From NCBI RefSeq assembly GCF_000376565.1, contig NZ_BARG01000003.1, positions 1 to 40,007 of the forward strand: a stretch of DNA of 40,007 nt, written 5' to 3'. Numbering within the stretch: position 1 is the first letter of the stretch; every line of letters begins with the position of its first letter. Shown here piece after piece: positions 24,222 through 31,372 of the stretch. The stretch is from Streptomyces hokutonensis. Its GTDB lineage: Bacteria > Actinomycetota > Actinomycetes > Streptomycetales > Streptomycetaceae. Under the pieces are notes generated by a model. The model was given only the letters and a program-made list of their open reading frames with translations. It did no database searches and was not told the origin of the DNA. Made by a program: the position numbers and the translations under genes.

Positions 24222-26138
24222 TCACAGATGGCGGCGTCGGGTGGTGACGTGCCGTTCGTACAGCTCACGTGCCTTGACCGCGGACGATCGGGCCGCGGTC
24301 TCGGCCACAGGAACATCCCACCAGGCCTGCGCCGGAGGCGCGCCCGACACAGTGTCTGCGGTTTCGGTCTCCACGTAGACACAAGTGGGAGTGTCCGCGG
24401 CCCGCGCCTCGGCGAGCGCCGTACGCAGGTCACGGACGGTCTTCGCGCGCAGCACGCGCATGCCGAGGCTGGCCGCGTTGGCGGCGAGGTCGACGGGCAG
24501 CGGGGCGCCGGTGTAGGAGCCGTCGTCGGCCCGGTGGCGGTAGGCGGTGCCGAACCGCTCGGCGCCCACCGACTCCGACAGGCCGCCTATGGACGCGTAC
24601 CCGTGGTTCTGTATCAGCAGCACCTTGATCGCGATGCCCTCCTGTACGGCGGTCACGATCTCCGTCGGCATCATCAGATAGGTGCCGTCGCCGACCAGCG
24701 CCCACACCGGCCGGTCCGGCGCGGCCAGCTTCACACCGATCGCGGCCGGGATCTCGTAGCCCATGCAGGAGTAGCCGTACTCCAGGTGGTACTGGTCGTA
24801 CGACCGCGTCCGCCACAGCTTGTGCAGATCGCCGGGGAGCGAGCCGGCTGCGTTGATGAGGATGTCCGACGCGTCGACGATCTCGTCGAGCGCGCCCAGG
24901 ACTTGGGGCTGGGTGGGGCGTACGTCGGGCTCGTCGGCCTCGTAGCAGGCGTCGACGCGCTGTTCCCAACGCTCCTTGTCCTCGCGGTACTCGGCGATGT
25001 ACGACGCGTCGACCCGGTGGCCGTGGCGGCCCAACTCCCTTGCCAGCGCGGCCAGTCCGCCGCGGGCGTCCGCGATCAGCGGCTGTCCGGCGAGCTTGTG
25101 GCCGTCGTACGGGGCGATGTTGAGGTTGAGGAAGCGGACGCCGGGGCGCTCGAAGAGGGTGTGGGAGGCGGTGGTGAAGTCGGTGTAGCGGGTGCCGACA
25201 CCGATCACCAGGTCGGCCAGGCGGGCGAGTTCGTCGGCGGTCGCGGTGCCGGTGTGGCCGATGCCGCCGACGTCCTGCGGGTGGTCGTGGTTCAAGGAGC
25301 CCTTGCCGGCCTGGGTGGAGGCGACCGGGATGCCGGTCGCGGCGGCGAATTCGGCGAGGGCGGCCTCGGCGCGGCTGTGGTGGACTCCGCCGCCCGCGAT
25401 GATCAGGGGACGTTTCGCGGCCCGGATCGCCCTTACGGCGGCGGCGAGTTCGGCCGGGTCGGCGGCCGGTCGCCGTACGTACCAGGTGCGTTCGGCGAAG
25501 AACTCGTCCGGCCAGTCGTGCGCCTCGGCCTGAACGTCCTGCGGGAGAGCGAGAGTCACGGCCCCGGTCTCGACCGGGTCGGCGAGGACGCGCATGGCGT
25601 TCAGGGCGGCGGGGATCAGCGCTTCGGGGCGGGTGATCCGGTCGAAGTACCTCGACACCGGGCGCAGGCAGTCGTTGACCGACACATCGCCGGCGTACGG
25701 GACTTCGAGCTGCTGGAGCACCGGGTCGGCGACCCGGGTGGCGAAGGTGTCGCCGGGGAGGAGCAGGACCGGGAGGTGGTTGATCGTGGCGAGCGCTGCG
25801 CCGGTGACGAGGTTGGTGGCGCCGGGGCCGATGGAGGTCGTGACGGCGTGCGCGGACAACCGGTTCGACTGCCGCGCGTAGCCGACCGCCGCGTGCACCA
25901 TGGACTGTTCGTTACGGCCCTGGTGGTACGGCATGACCGGTGACGCGGGGGGTGTCTCCCCGCCGGGCACGGTGGCGTACTCGATGAGCGCCTGGCCGAG
26001 CCCGGCCACGTTGCCGTGGCCGAAGATGCCCCAGGTCGCACTGATCAACCGCCGCCGTACGCCGTCGCGTTCGGTGTACTGGGCGGACAGGAAGCGTACG
26101 AGCGCCTGTGCGACCGTGAGCCTCGTCGTTGAGGTCAT
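24222..26138 (-). CDS. iolD: 3D-(3,5/4)-trihydroxycyclohexane-1,2-dione hydrolase
   Basis: This 638-residue thiamin-diphosphate enzyme opens the ring of 3D-trihydroxycyclohexane-1,2-dione to 5-deoxy-glucuronate in inositol catabolism. It has the N-terminal PYR domain (IFGHGNVAGLGQAL, then HQGRNEQSMVHAAVGYARQ), the central Rossmann domain (RPLIIAGGGVHHSRAEA) and the C-terminal PP domain with the ThDP motif (ALVGDGTYLMMPTE... LLIQNHGYASIG). Length and motifs fit the family. ATG 26138 has GGAGG upstream and overlaps the stop of the iolB remnant (ATGA), so its translation is probably coupled to that remnant. Upstream genes supply its substrate route. Confidence 0.95.
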   Translation of the reverse strand: MTSTTRLTVAQALVRFLSAQYTERDGVRRRLISATWGIFGHGNVAGLGQALIEYATVPGGETPPASPVMPYHQGRNEQSMVHAAVGYARQSNRLSAHAVTTSIGPGATNLVTGAALATINHLPVLLLPGDTFATRVADPVLQQLEVPYAGDVSVNDCLRPVSRYFDRITRPEALIPAALNAMRVLADPVETGAVTLALPQDVQAEAHDWPDEFFAERTWYVRRPAADPAELAAAVRAIRAAKRPLIIAGGGVHHSRAEAALAEFAAATGIPVASTQAGKGSLNHDHPQDVGGIGHTGTATADELARLADLVIGVGTRYTDFTTASHTLFERPGVRFLNLNIAPYDGHKLAGQPLIADARGGLAALARELGRHGHRVDASYIAEYREDKERWEQRVDACYEADEPDVRPTQPQVLGALDEIVDASDILINAAGSLPGDLHKLWRTRSYDQYHLEYGYSCMGYEIPAAIGVKLAAPDRPVWALVGDGTYLMMPTEIVTAVQEGIAIKVLLIQNHGYASIGGLSESVGAERFGTAYRHRADDGSYTGAPLPVDLAANAASLGMRVLRAKTVRDLRTALAEARAADTPTCVYVETETADTVSGAPPAQAWWDVPVAETAARSSAVKARELYERHVTTRRRHL

Positions 26139-26485
26139 CGGTGTTCCTCCGTGTGGTCCGGGTGCAAGCTGATCCGCAACTCCGGTACGGCTCCGCGACC
26201 CCGTCCGACTCGATGCCCGGGGCCGGGAACCTCAGTGCGCATGTTCCAACACGCAGGGTGATCGGCCGTGTTGGAGACCTCCGGCGCGGGGCCGTAGCGA
26301 GCGGGGAGTCGTCGCTCGCACTTCGCTCCTGCCAGGGCGAAGCGGCCTCCCGCGCCGGAGGCGTTCTGGGCCCGGGCGAACATTCTTTCCCCGCCCGGGA
26401 GTTGGACCTTTTGGTCCGTAATTCGCACGGTACATCCACCGCCGATCGGAAGCACGATCCGCTGCCCGTCACCGGCGGCCGTCAT
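26135..26485 (-). pseudogene. iolB: Shrunken iolB (5-deoxy-glucuronate isomerase) remnant, still an open frame
   Basis: This 116-residue frame lies exactly where iolB is expected. It keeps two IolB-like pieces: QRIVLPIGGGCTVRI with VQLPGGERMFA, and then SGAGGRFALAGAKCERRL followed by PARYGPAPEV. Intact IolB is about 270-300 residues. Missing are the N-terminal part, about 15 residues between the two pieces, and the whole C-terminal cupin half with the metal ligands (the PPHKHD-type motif). The last 45 residues show no family match I can see. The frame is unbroken, with GAGGG before ATG 26485, 10 bases after the upstream gene, and ATGA coupling to iolD. Deletions were therefore in frame; it may survive as a coupling leader. 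It is surely not an isomerase. Confidence 0.75.
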
Positions 26486-26495
26486 CAGCCGGCCC

Positions 26496-27497
26496 TCACA
26501 GCAGACCTACGGCGGTGTCGACGGCGGCGGCCACATCTCCGTCCGGCGGATAGAGCAGCGAACGGCCGACCACCAGGCCCCGCACGGTGGGGAGTTGGAG
26601 GGCGCCGCGCCACTTCTCGTAGGCGCCGTCCTGGTCGTCGCCGACCTCGCCCCCGAGGAGGACGGCGGGGAGGGTGGAGGTCTCCATGACCTGGGCCATG
26701 TCGTCCGGGTTCTCGGTGACCGGGAGCTTGAGCCAGGTGTAGGCCGAAGTGCCGCCCAGGCCCGAGGAGATGGCGATGGACTTGATGACGGCCTCGGCGC
26801 TCAGGTCGTTCTTCAGCTTGCCCTCGTCGGTGCGGCGGCTGATGAACGGCTCGACGAACAGCGGGAGTCGACGTGCGGCCATGTCGTCGATGGCGCGGGC
26901 GGTGGACTCCAGGGTGGTGAGCGAGCCCGGGTCGTCGTAGTCGATGCGCAGCAGCAGCTTGCCCGCGTCGAAACGGAGCCGCTCGATGTCCTCGGCGCGG
27001 TGGCCGGTGAAGCGGTCGTCGAGCTCGAAGCTGGCGCCCTGGAGGCCGCCGCGGTTCATCGAGCCCATGACGACCTTGCCGTCGAGGGCGCCGAGGAGGA
27101 GCAGGTCGTCCAGGATGTCGGCGGTCGCGAGAACACCGTCGACGCCGGGGCGGGACAGCGCGAGGCAGAGGCGTTCGAGCAGTTCGGCACGGTTGGCCAT
27201 GGCGAACTTGCGGTCGCCGACGCCGAGGGCGCCGCGGGCCGGGTGGTCGGCGGCGACGATCATCAGCCGGCCTGCGTCGTTCAGGAGGGGGCGCCGGATA
27301 CGGCGGGCGGCGGCCTCGGCCACCGCCTCGGGGTGGCGGGCGCGGACGCGGACGAGCTCGGAAATATCGACGCGGGGGCCGGTGCCACTGTCGTGACCTG
27401 AGGGTCCGGAGTTGCCCACGGGACCGGAGCTGCCGGAGCCTCCTTCGTGACCGGTGAGACCGTCCCCGCCCTCGCGCTCGTGCTCCGCGCCCGCCAC
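26496..27497 (-). CDS. Cgl0159-family (beta/alpha)8 aldolase-like protein of inositol catabolism
   Basis: This 333-residue predicted class I aldolase-like TIM-barrel protein has a core that begins RRPLLNDAGRLMIVAADHPA and continues RLCLALSRPGVDGVLATADI, LLRIDYDDPGSL and LPLFVEPF. The lysine in TWLKLPVTE is the likely Schiff-base residue, by analogy with aldolases. In Corynebacterium and Streptomyces a homologue follows iolC and probably cleaves 6-phospho-5-dehydro-2-deoxygluconate in place of IolJ. The start is uncertain: GTG 27497, with GAGGG upstream and 11 bases after iolC, adds a Gly/Ser/Pro-rich leader; GTG 27419 would give 307 residues. Confidence 0.82.
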   Translation of the reverse strand: MAGAEHEREGGDGLTGHEGGSGSSGPVGNSGPSGHDSGTGPRVDISELVRVRARHPEAVAEAAARRIRRPLLNDAGRLMIVAADHPARGALGVGDRKFAMANRAELLERLCLALSRPGVDGVLATADILDDLLLLGALDGKVVMGSMNRGGLQGASFELDDRFTGHRAEDIERLRFDAGKLLLRIDYDDPGSLTTLESTARAIDDMAARRLPLFVEPFISRRTDEGKLKNDLSAEAVIKSIAISSGLGGTSAYTWLKLPVTENPDDMAQVMETSTLPAVLLGGEVGDDQDGAYEKWRGALQLPTVRGLVVGRSLLYPPDGDVAAAVDTAVGLL

Positions 27498-27508
27498 GCG
27501 GCCGGCCC

Positions 27509-28459
27509 TCACAGCACCGCTCCGGCCGCGATCGCGCCCTCGACCTCGGCGACCGTGGGCATCGCGGACGAGCACTCCAGGCGCGAGGCGACGATCGCCC
27601 CGGCCGCGTTGGCGTGCCGCATGATCTTCTCCAGGTCCCAGCCGGCCAGCAGACCGTGGCAGAGCGAGCCGCCGAAGGCGTCGCCGGCGCCGAGTCCGTT
27701 GAGTACGTTCACGGGCAGCGGGGGCACCTCGGCCGACTCGCCGTCCCGGTTGACCGCGAGGACACCCTTGGGGCCCTGCTTGACGACGGCGAGTTCGACA
27801 CCGGCGTCCAGCAGCGCGCGGGCGGCGGCGTGCGGCTCGCGCACTCCGGTGGCGACCTCCACCTCGTCGAGGTTGCCGACCGCGACGGTGGTGTGGCGCA
27901 GGGCCTCCTCGTAGAACGGGCGGGCCGCGCTCGGGTCCTTCCAGAACATCGGCCGCCAGTCGAGGTCGAAGACCGTCGTACCGGACTTGGCGCGGTGCGC
28001 GAGCGCCGCGAGGGTCGCCGTACGGCTGGGCTCCTCGCTCAGGCCCGTGCCGGTGATCCAGAAGATGCGGGCCTCGTGGATCGCGTCCAGGTCGAGCTCG
28101 TGGGCGTCGATCTCCAGGTCCGGGGCCTTGGGCCGGCGATAGAAGTACAGCGGGAAGTCGTCCGGCGGGAAGATCTCGCAGAAGGTGACCGGGGTCGGGT
28201 AGTCCGCGACCGGGGTGACCCAGCGGTCGTCGACGCCGAAGTCGCGCAGCGCCTCGTGCAGGTAGGTGCCGAAGGGGTCGTCGCCGGTGCGTGAGACCAG
28301 GGCGACCTCGCGACCCAGGCGGGCGGCGGCCACTGCGACGTTCGCCGCCGAGCCTCCGAGGAACTTCCCGAAGGTCGTCACCTGGGGCAGCGGCACGCCC
28401 GTCTGCAGCGGATAGAGGTCCACCCCTAGCCGCCCCATGGTGATCAGGTCGTACGCCAT
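27509..28459 (-). CDS. iolC: 5-dehydro-2-deoxygluconokinase
   Basis: This 316-residue PfkB/ribokinase-family kinase phosphorylates 5-dehydro-2-deoxygluconate. It has the N-terminal sugar-binding start (MGRLGVDLYPLQTGVPL), the PfkB signature 1 region GKFLGGSAANVAVAAARLG, and signature 2 with the catalytic Asp and anion hole, NGLGAGDAFGGSLCHGLL. Length is typical. ATG 28459 has AAGGGGAAG upstream. It is the first gene of the operon iolC - aldolase - iolB' - iolD - iolA. A palindromic site lies about 60-75 bases upstream, and an AraC regulator is divergent. Confidence 0.94.
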   Translation of the reverse strand: MAYDLITMGRLGVDLYPLQTGVPLPQVTTFGKFLGGSAANVAVAAARLGREVALVSRTGDDPFGTYLHEALRDFGVDDRWVTPVADYPTPVTFCEIFPPDDFPLYFYRRPKAPDLEIDAHELDLDAIHEARIFWITGTGLSEEPSRTATLAALAHRAKSGTTVFDLDWRPMFWKDPSAARPFYEEALRHTTVAVGNLDEVEVATGVREPHAAARALLDAGVELAVVKQGPKGVLAVNRDGESAEVPPLPVNVLNGLGAGDAFGGSLCHGLLAGWDLEKIMRHANAAGAIVASRLECSSAMPTVAEVEGAIAAGAVL

Positions 28460-28517
28460 CGACTTCCCCTTTATTTCGGCTCTCCCCGGTTTCTAGTCCC
28501 GGGGGCCGAGCCCTGTC

Positions 28518-28536
28518 AATGTTTTGTCCAGACATT
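28518..28536. promoter_or_regulatory. Candidate operator upstream of iolC
   Basis: AATGTTTTGTCCAGACATT has 5-bp arms AATGT/ACATT with a 9-base spacer, and a nested TGTC-CA-GACA. It lies about 60 bases before the iolC start. GntR- or LacI-type inositol regulators are likely binders; none is next to the operon except the AraC gene. Confidence 0.45.
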
Positions 28537-28578
28537 CGGACGAGACGGGTGGAAGCGGTTGTTTGTCGGGTGCGGGTC

Positions 28579-28648
28579 TGTTGTGGTTGCTCGCGCCCGC
28601 GCGGCGTAGCCGCATATCGATACAGCCCCGCGCCCCTTACGGGGCGCT
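28579..28648. repeat. Dispersed Streptomyces intergenic repeat (long form)
   Basis: The stretch with TTGTGGTTGCTCGCGCCCG and the hairpin GCGCCCCTTACGGGGCGC matches, from memory, a repeat found between genes across Streptomyces genomes. It contains CATATCGATAC between GC-rich arms. Two more related pieces occur at 31399 and at the right edge. Confidence 0.6.
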
Positions 28649-28672
28649 GTAGGGCCGTAGGACTATCGGTGG

Positions 28673-29629
28673 ATGTCTGCTGCCTTGCGCGTTCGTACCG
28701 GGCATGGGCCCGGTGGGTCATGGGAGACCGTGGTCGCGTCACCGCATCCCCGACTCCGTCCCGGGGTCATCAGTTATCGCGGGATTCGGCTTGCCCTGTC
28801 GCGGCCGCGGGCTCGGTTGGAGGCGCCGATCGGGGCCGCGACCTTGCTGTTCGGGTTCGAGGGGACTGTCCGGATCTCGCGGGTGGGGCGGGAACCGGCC
28901 ACGCTCGGGTCCGTGTTCTGCGGGCCTACGACCACTGCCGCGCTCGGTGAGCACAGTGGGCGGCTCGCGGGGGTCGAGGTGCTGTTGATGCCGTGGGCCG
29001 CGTTCACGCTGTTCGGTACGGCTCAGCACGAGCTCGCCGACCGGGTGGTGGACCCCGACGAACTGCCGCACGCCCTCGGCTCCCGCTGGGCCGGCATCGG
29101 TGAACTGGCCGCCGCGCTCGCCTCGTTGCCGACCTGGAGCGCCCGGTTCGGGCTGCTGGACGAGGTGTTCACCCGCTGGTCGGCGGCCGGTACGCCGAGT
29201 TCGGCGCGGGTGGAGCGGGCCTGGTCGGAGCTGGTGCGGAACTGGGGCGCGGTGCCGGTGCCCCGGCTCGCCGACGAAGTGGGCTGGAGCGTACGGCAGT
29301 TGGAGAACCGCTTCCGGGAACAGATCGGGCTCGGCCCCAAGGCGGCGGCCCGCGTACTGCGCTTGCAGCGCGCCCGGCGGCTCCTCGCGGCCGGGCACAG
29401 TCAGGCGGAGACGGCGGCGGTCTGCGGCTTCTACGACCAGGCGCATCTGAGCGGCGAGTTCAGGGCGATGACGGGGTGCACGCCGGGCCAGTTCATGGCG
29501 GGCCGGGCCGGTCCGCCGGTGACGCGGCCCGGGATGCCGGCCGGGGACCGGATGACGGGCGAGGCGACGAGTCTGCTGGTCGCTCCCGGTCGGGGTGCGT
29601 TTTTCTCCAAGACCGGCCGGGCGCGTTGA
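28673..29629 (+). CDS. AraC-family transcriptional regulator
   Basis: This 318-residue regulator has an N-terminal ligand-sensing domain (about 1-190) without an obvious cupin signature. The C-terminal AraC/XylS DNA-binding region (about 205-285) has two HTH motifs: VPRLADEVGWSVRQLENRFRE, then the second helix pair around AETAAVCGFYDQAHLSGEF with the conserved F-x-x-x-x-G-x-x-P ending GCTPGQF. A Gly/Pro/Arg-rich tail follows. The start ATG 28673 has only a weak GGTGG site. It is divergent from the inositol operon with the candidate operator and a dispersed repeat between them, so control of that operon is possible but not shown. Confidence 0.85.
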   Translation: MSAALRVRTGHGPGGSWETVVASPHPRLRPGVISYRGIRLALSRPRARLEAPIGAATLLFGFEGTVRISRVGREPATLGSVFCGPTTTAALGEHSGRLAGVEVLLMPWAAFTLFGTAQHELADRVVDPDELPHALGSRWAGIGELAAALASLPTWSARFGLLDEVFTRWSAAGTPSSARVERAWSELVRNWGAVPVPRLADEVGWSVRQLENRFREQIGLGPKAAARVLRLQRARRLLAAGHSQAETAAVCGFYDQAHLSGEFRAMTGCTPGQFMAGRAGPPVTRPGMPAGDRMTGEATSLLVAPGRGAFFSKTGRAR

Positions 29630-29645
29630 TGCAGGCTGATCACCT

Positions 29646-29689
29646 GGCCGGTTGATCCCCGGGGACGCGCAGGCCTCCGGGGACCGGCC
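29646..29689 (+). terminator. Compound hairpin after the AraC gene
   Basis: The arms GGCCGGT (29646-29652)/ACCGGCC (29683-29689) and CCCCGG (29657-29662)/CCGGGG (29677-29682) form one long stem-loop 16 bases after the stop. It has no U-tract, as is common in Streptomyces. Confidence 0.5.
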
Positions 29690-30048
29690 GGTCCGAGGGG
29701 GATACGGGGGGGTGCGGGGAAGCCGGTGGGCCGGGCCCGGCGCAGCGGGTCCGGCCCACCTTGCTGCGCCCCCTCTTTTCCGTCAGGTGTCAGCCTTTCC
29801 GCCAGGTGTCAACGCGCCGCGCCCTCACGCCCGCGTACGCCTTTGCGTCACTTGCGTCACAAAAGCCCCCCTCGCGTCACACATGTCGCGTGTACGCGGG
29901 TCTTGGGTCACACCCGACCCACAGGCACTTCCCCTTCCTCACTCTGTGTCGTTGACCGGGCACAGGCTTTGTGATCGCCAGCGCAGCGCACGGCTCCCCC
30001 GACGGCCGCCCCCGGCCGCCGCCGCGGCGCGCGCAGGGAGGTGCACTG
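29690..30048. other. Intergenic region with TGTCA/GTCAC repeats upstream of the small HTH gene
   Basis: I see no gene here. A 16-base near-direct repeat occurs at 29777-29792 and 29796-29811, each ending GGTGTCA and 19 bases apart. GCGTCAC follows at 29845, 29854 and 29874, and GGGTCAC at 29905. The spacings of 9, 20 and 31 bases and their position 140-270 bases before the HTH gene suggest a cluster of operator half-sites. Confidence 0.4.
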
Positions 30049-30249
30049 ATGACCGACCGACGGCTCTGGTCGTACAAGGAAATCGCGGCCCACATCCGGG
30101 TCCAGCCCGACACCGTCCGCTCCTACCGCAAGCACGGCCTGCTGCCCCCGCCCGACCACGTGGAGAGCGGCAAGCCCTACTGGTACGCCGACACGGTCCG
30201 GGCCTGGGTGGCCTCCCGCCCGGGCAACCGGGGGCGCCGGGACGACTGA
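30049..30249 (+). CDS. Small helix-turn-helix DNA-binding protein (MerR/AlpA-like)
   Basis: This 66-residue protein starts at ATG 30049, which has GGGAGG upstream. Nearly all of it is one winged HTH: LWSYKEIAAHIRVQPDTVRS as the helix-turn-helix, then YRKHGLLPPPDHVESGKPYW as the wing, and a basic end (RPGNRGRRDD). This looks like a MerR/excisionase-type reader of DNA without an effector domain. Similar stand-alone proteins are conserved in Streptomyces with no assigned job. It has a single-gene layout with a hairpin after it. The upstream repeat cluster may be its own operator. Confidence 0.85.
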   Translation: MTDRRLWSYKEIAAHIRVQPDTVRSYRKHGLLPPPDHVESGKPYWYADTVRAWVASRPGNRGRRDD

Positions 30250-30261
30250 CCCGAGCGGAGT

Positions 30262-30310
30262 GCCGACGCTGTGCCGGGTCCGGGTAGCGAGTGCCCGGTA
30301 TCGCGTCGGC
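30262..30310 (+). terminator. Terminator-like hairpin after the HTH gene
   Basis: The stem GCCGACGC (30262-30269)/GCGTCGGC (30303-30310) encloses a large inner region with GCCGGGT/GCCCGGT complementarity and is followed by GCGGTTTTGG. It may also act for the converging dehydrogenase gene. Confidence 0.5.
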
Positions 30311-30328
30311 GCGGTTTTGGCTCCGCCC

Positions 30329-31372
30329 TCACCTCCACGGCTCGATGACCGTCACCCCCGCTCCCGGTGCCGTGCCCATCGCGGCGAGGGCTGCCGGGGT
30401 TTCGGCCAGGGTGATCGTGGAGGTGGTCAGGAGGTCGGGGCGGAGTGCTCCCGAGCGGACCAGCTCCAGCATGGGTGGGTAGGTGTGGGCCGCCATGCCG
30501 TGGCTGCCGAGGAGTTCGAGTTCCAGGCCGATCGCGCGGGCCATCGGGACCGGGGTCGTACCGGAGGGAGAGGGGAGCAGGCCCACCTGGATGTGGCGGC
30601 CGCGGCGGCGCAGGCCGTTCACCGACGCGGCGCAGGTCGCCGGTGAGCCCAGGGCGTCCAGGGAGAGGTGGGCGCCGCCGCCCGTGAGCTCGCGGATCGC
30701 CGCAGCCGTGTCCGGGGTGCTCCTGCCGTCCACGCACTCCGCCGCCCCGAACTTCCTTGCCAGGTCCAGTGCTTGGGGTGAGATGTCGACCGCGATGACT
30801 CTGGCGCCGGACGCCGCCGCGATCATCACCGCCGACAGGCCGACTCCGCCGCAGCCGTGCACCGCGACCCACTCCCCCGCGGCGACCCGGCCGCGCTGCA
30901 CCACGGCGCGGAACGCCGTCGCGAACCGGCAGCCGAGCGAGGCCGCCGTCGCGAACGACATTCCGTCGGGGATCGCCACCAGGTTCACGTCGGCGTGGTC
31001 CAGCGCCACGTACTGGGCGAAGGAGCCCCAGTGCGTGAAGCCGGGCTGGGTCTGCCGCTCGCACACCTGCTGGTCGCCGGCTGCGCATGCTCCGCAGGTT
31101 CCGCAGGCGCACACGAACGGGACGGTGACCCGGTCGCCGGGGTGCCAGTTGGTCACCCTGGCGCCTACCGACTCAATGACACCGGCGAGTTCGTGGCCCG
31201 GTACGTGCGGGAGTGCGATGTCGGGGTCGTGGCCCTGCCAGCCGTGCCAGTCGCTTCGGCACAGGCCTGTGGCCTCGACCCTCACGATCACTCCGTGGTC
31301 GGCGGAGTGGGGGTCCGGTACGTCGCGTACGTCGGCGGGGTCACCGTATTGCTCGTACACCACCGCTTTCAT
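30329..31372 (-). CDS. Zinc-dependent medium-chain alcohol dehydrogenase
   Basis: This 347-residue MDR-superfamily oxidoreductase has catalytic zinc ligands C38 (EATGLCRSD) and H60-E61 (PHVPGHE). The structural zinc site is complete: C90, C93, C96 and C104 ([17 protein letters not shown]). The NAD(P) Rossmann motif is [11 protein letters not shown]. Family members oxidise alcohols or reduce aldehydes; the substrate is not evident. ATG 31372 with GGGAG upstream lies inside the MMPL 3' end, overlapping by 32 bases, so the two may be co-transcribed. Confidence 0.9.
   Translation of the reverse strand: MKAVVYEQYGDPADVRDVPDPHSADHGVIVRVEATGLCRSDWHGWQGHDPDIALPHVPGHELAGVIESVGARVTNWHPGDRVTVPFVCACGTCGACAAGDQQVCERQTQPGFTHWGSFAQYVALDHADVNLVAIPDGMSFATAASLGCRFATAFRAVVQRGRVAAGEWVAVHGCGGVGLSAVMIAAASGARVIAVDISPQALDLARKFGAAECVDGRSTPDTAAAIRELTGGGAHLSLDALGSPATCAASVNGLRRRGRHIQVGLLPSPSGTTPVPMARAIGLELELLGSHGMAAHTYPPMLELVRSGALRPDLLTTSTITLAETPAALAAMGTAPGAGVTVIEPWR

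Noticed and set aside
25912..26472. 186-codon minus-strand frame over the iolB interval
   Set aside because: It lies in a different phase from the piece with IolB similarity and runs into iolD; the 26135-26485 frame is the one with family motifs.
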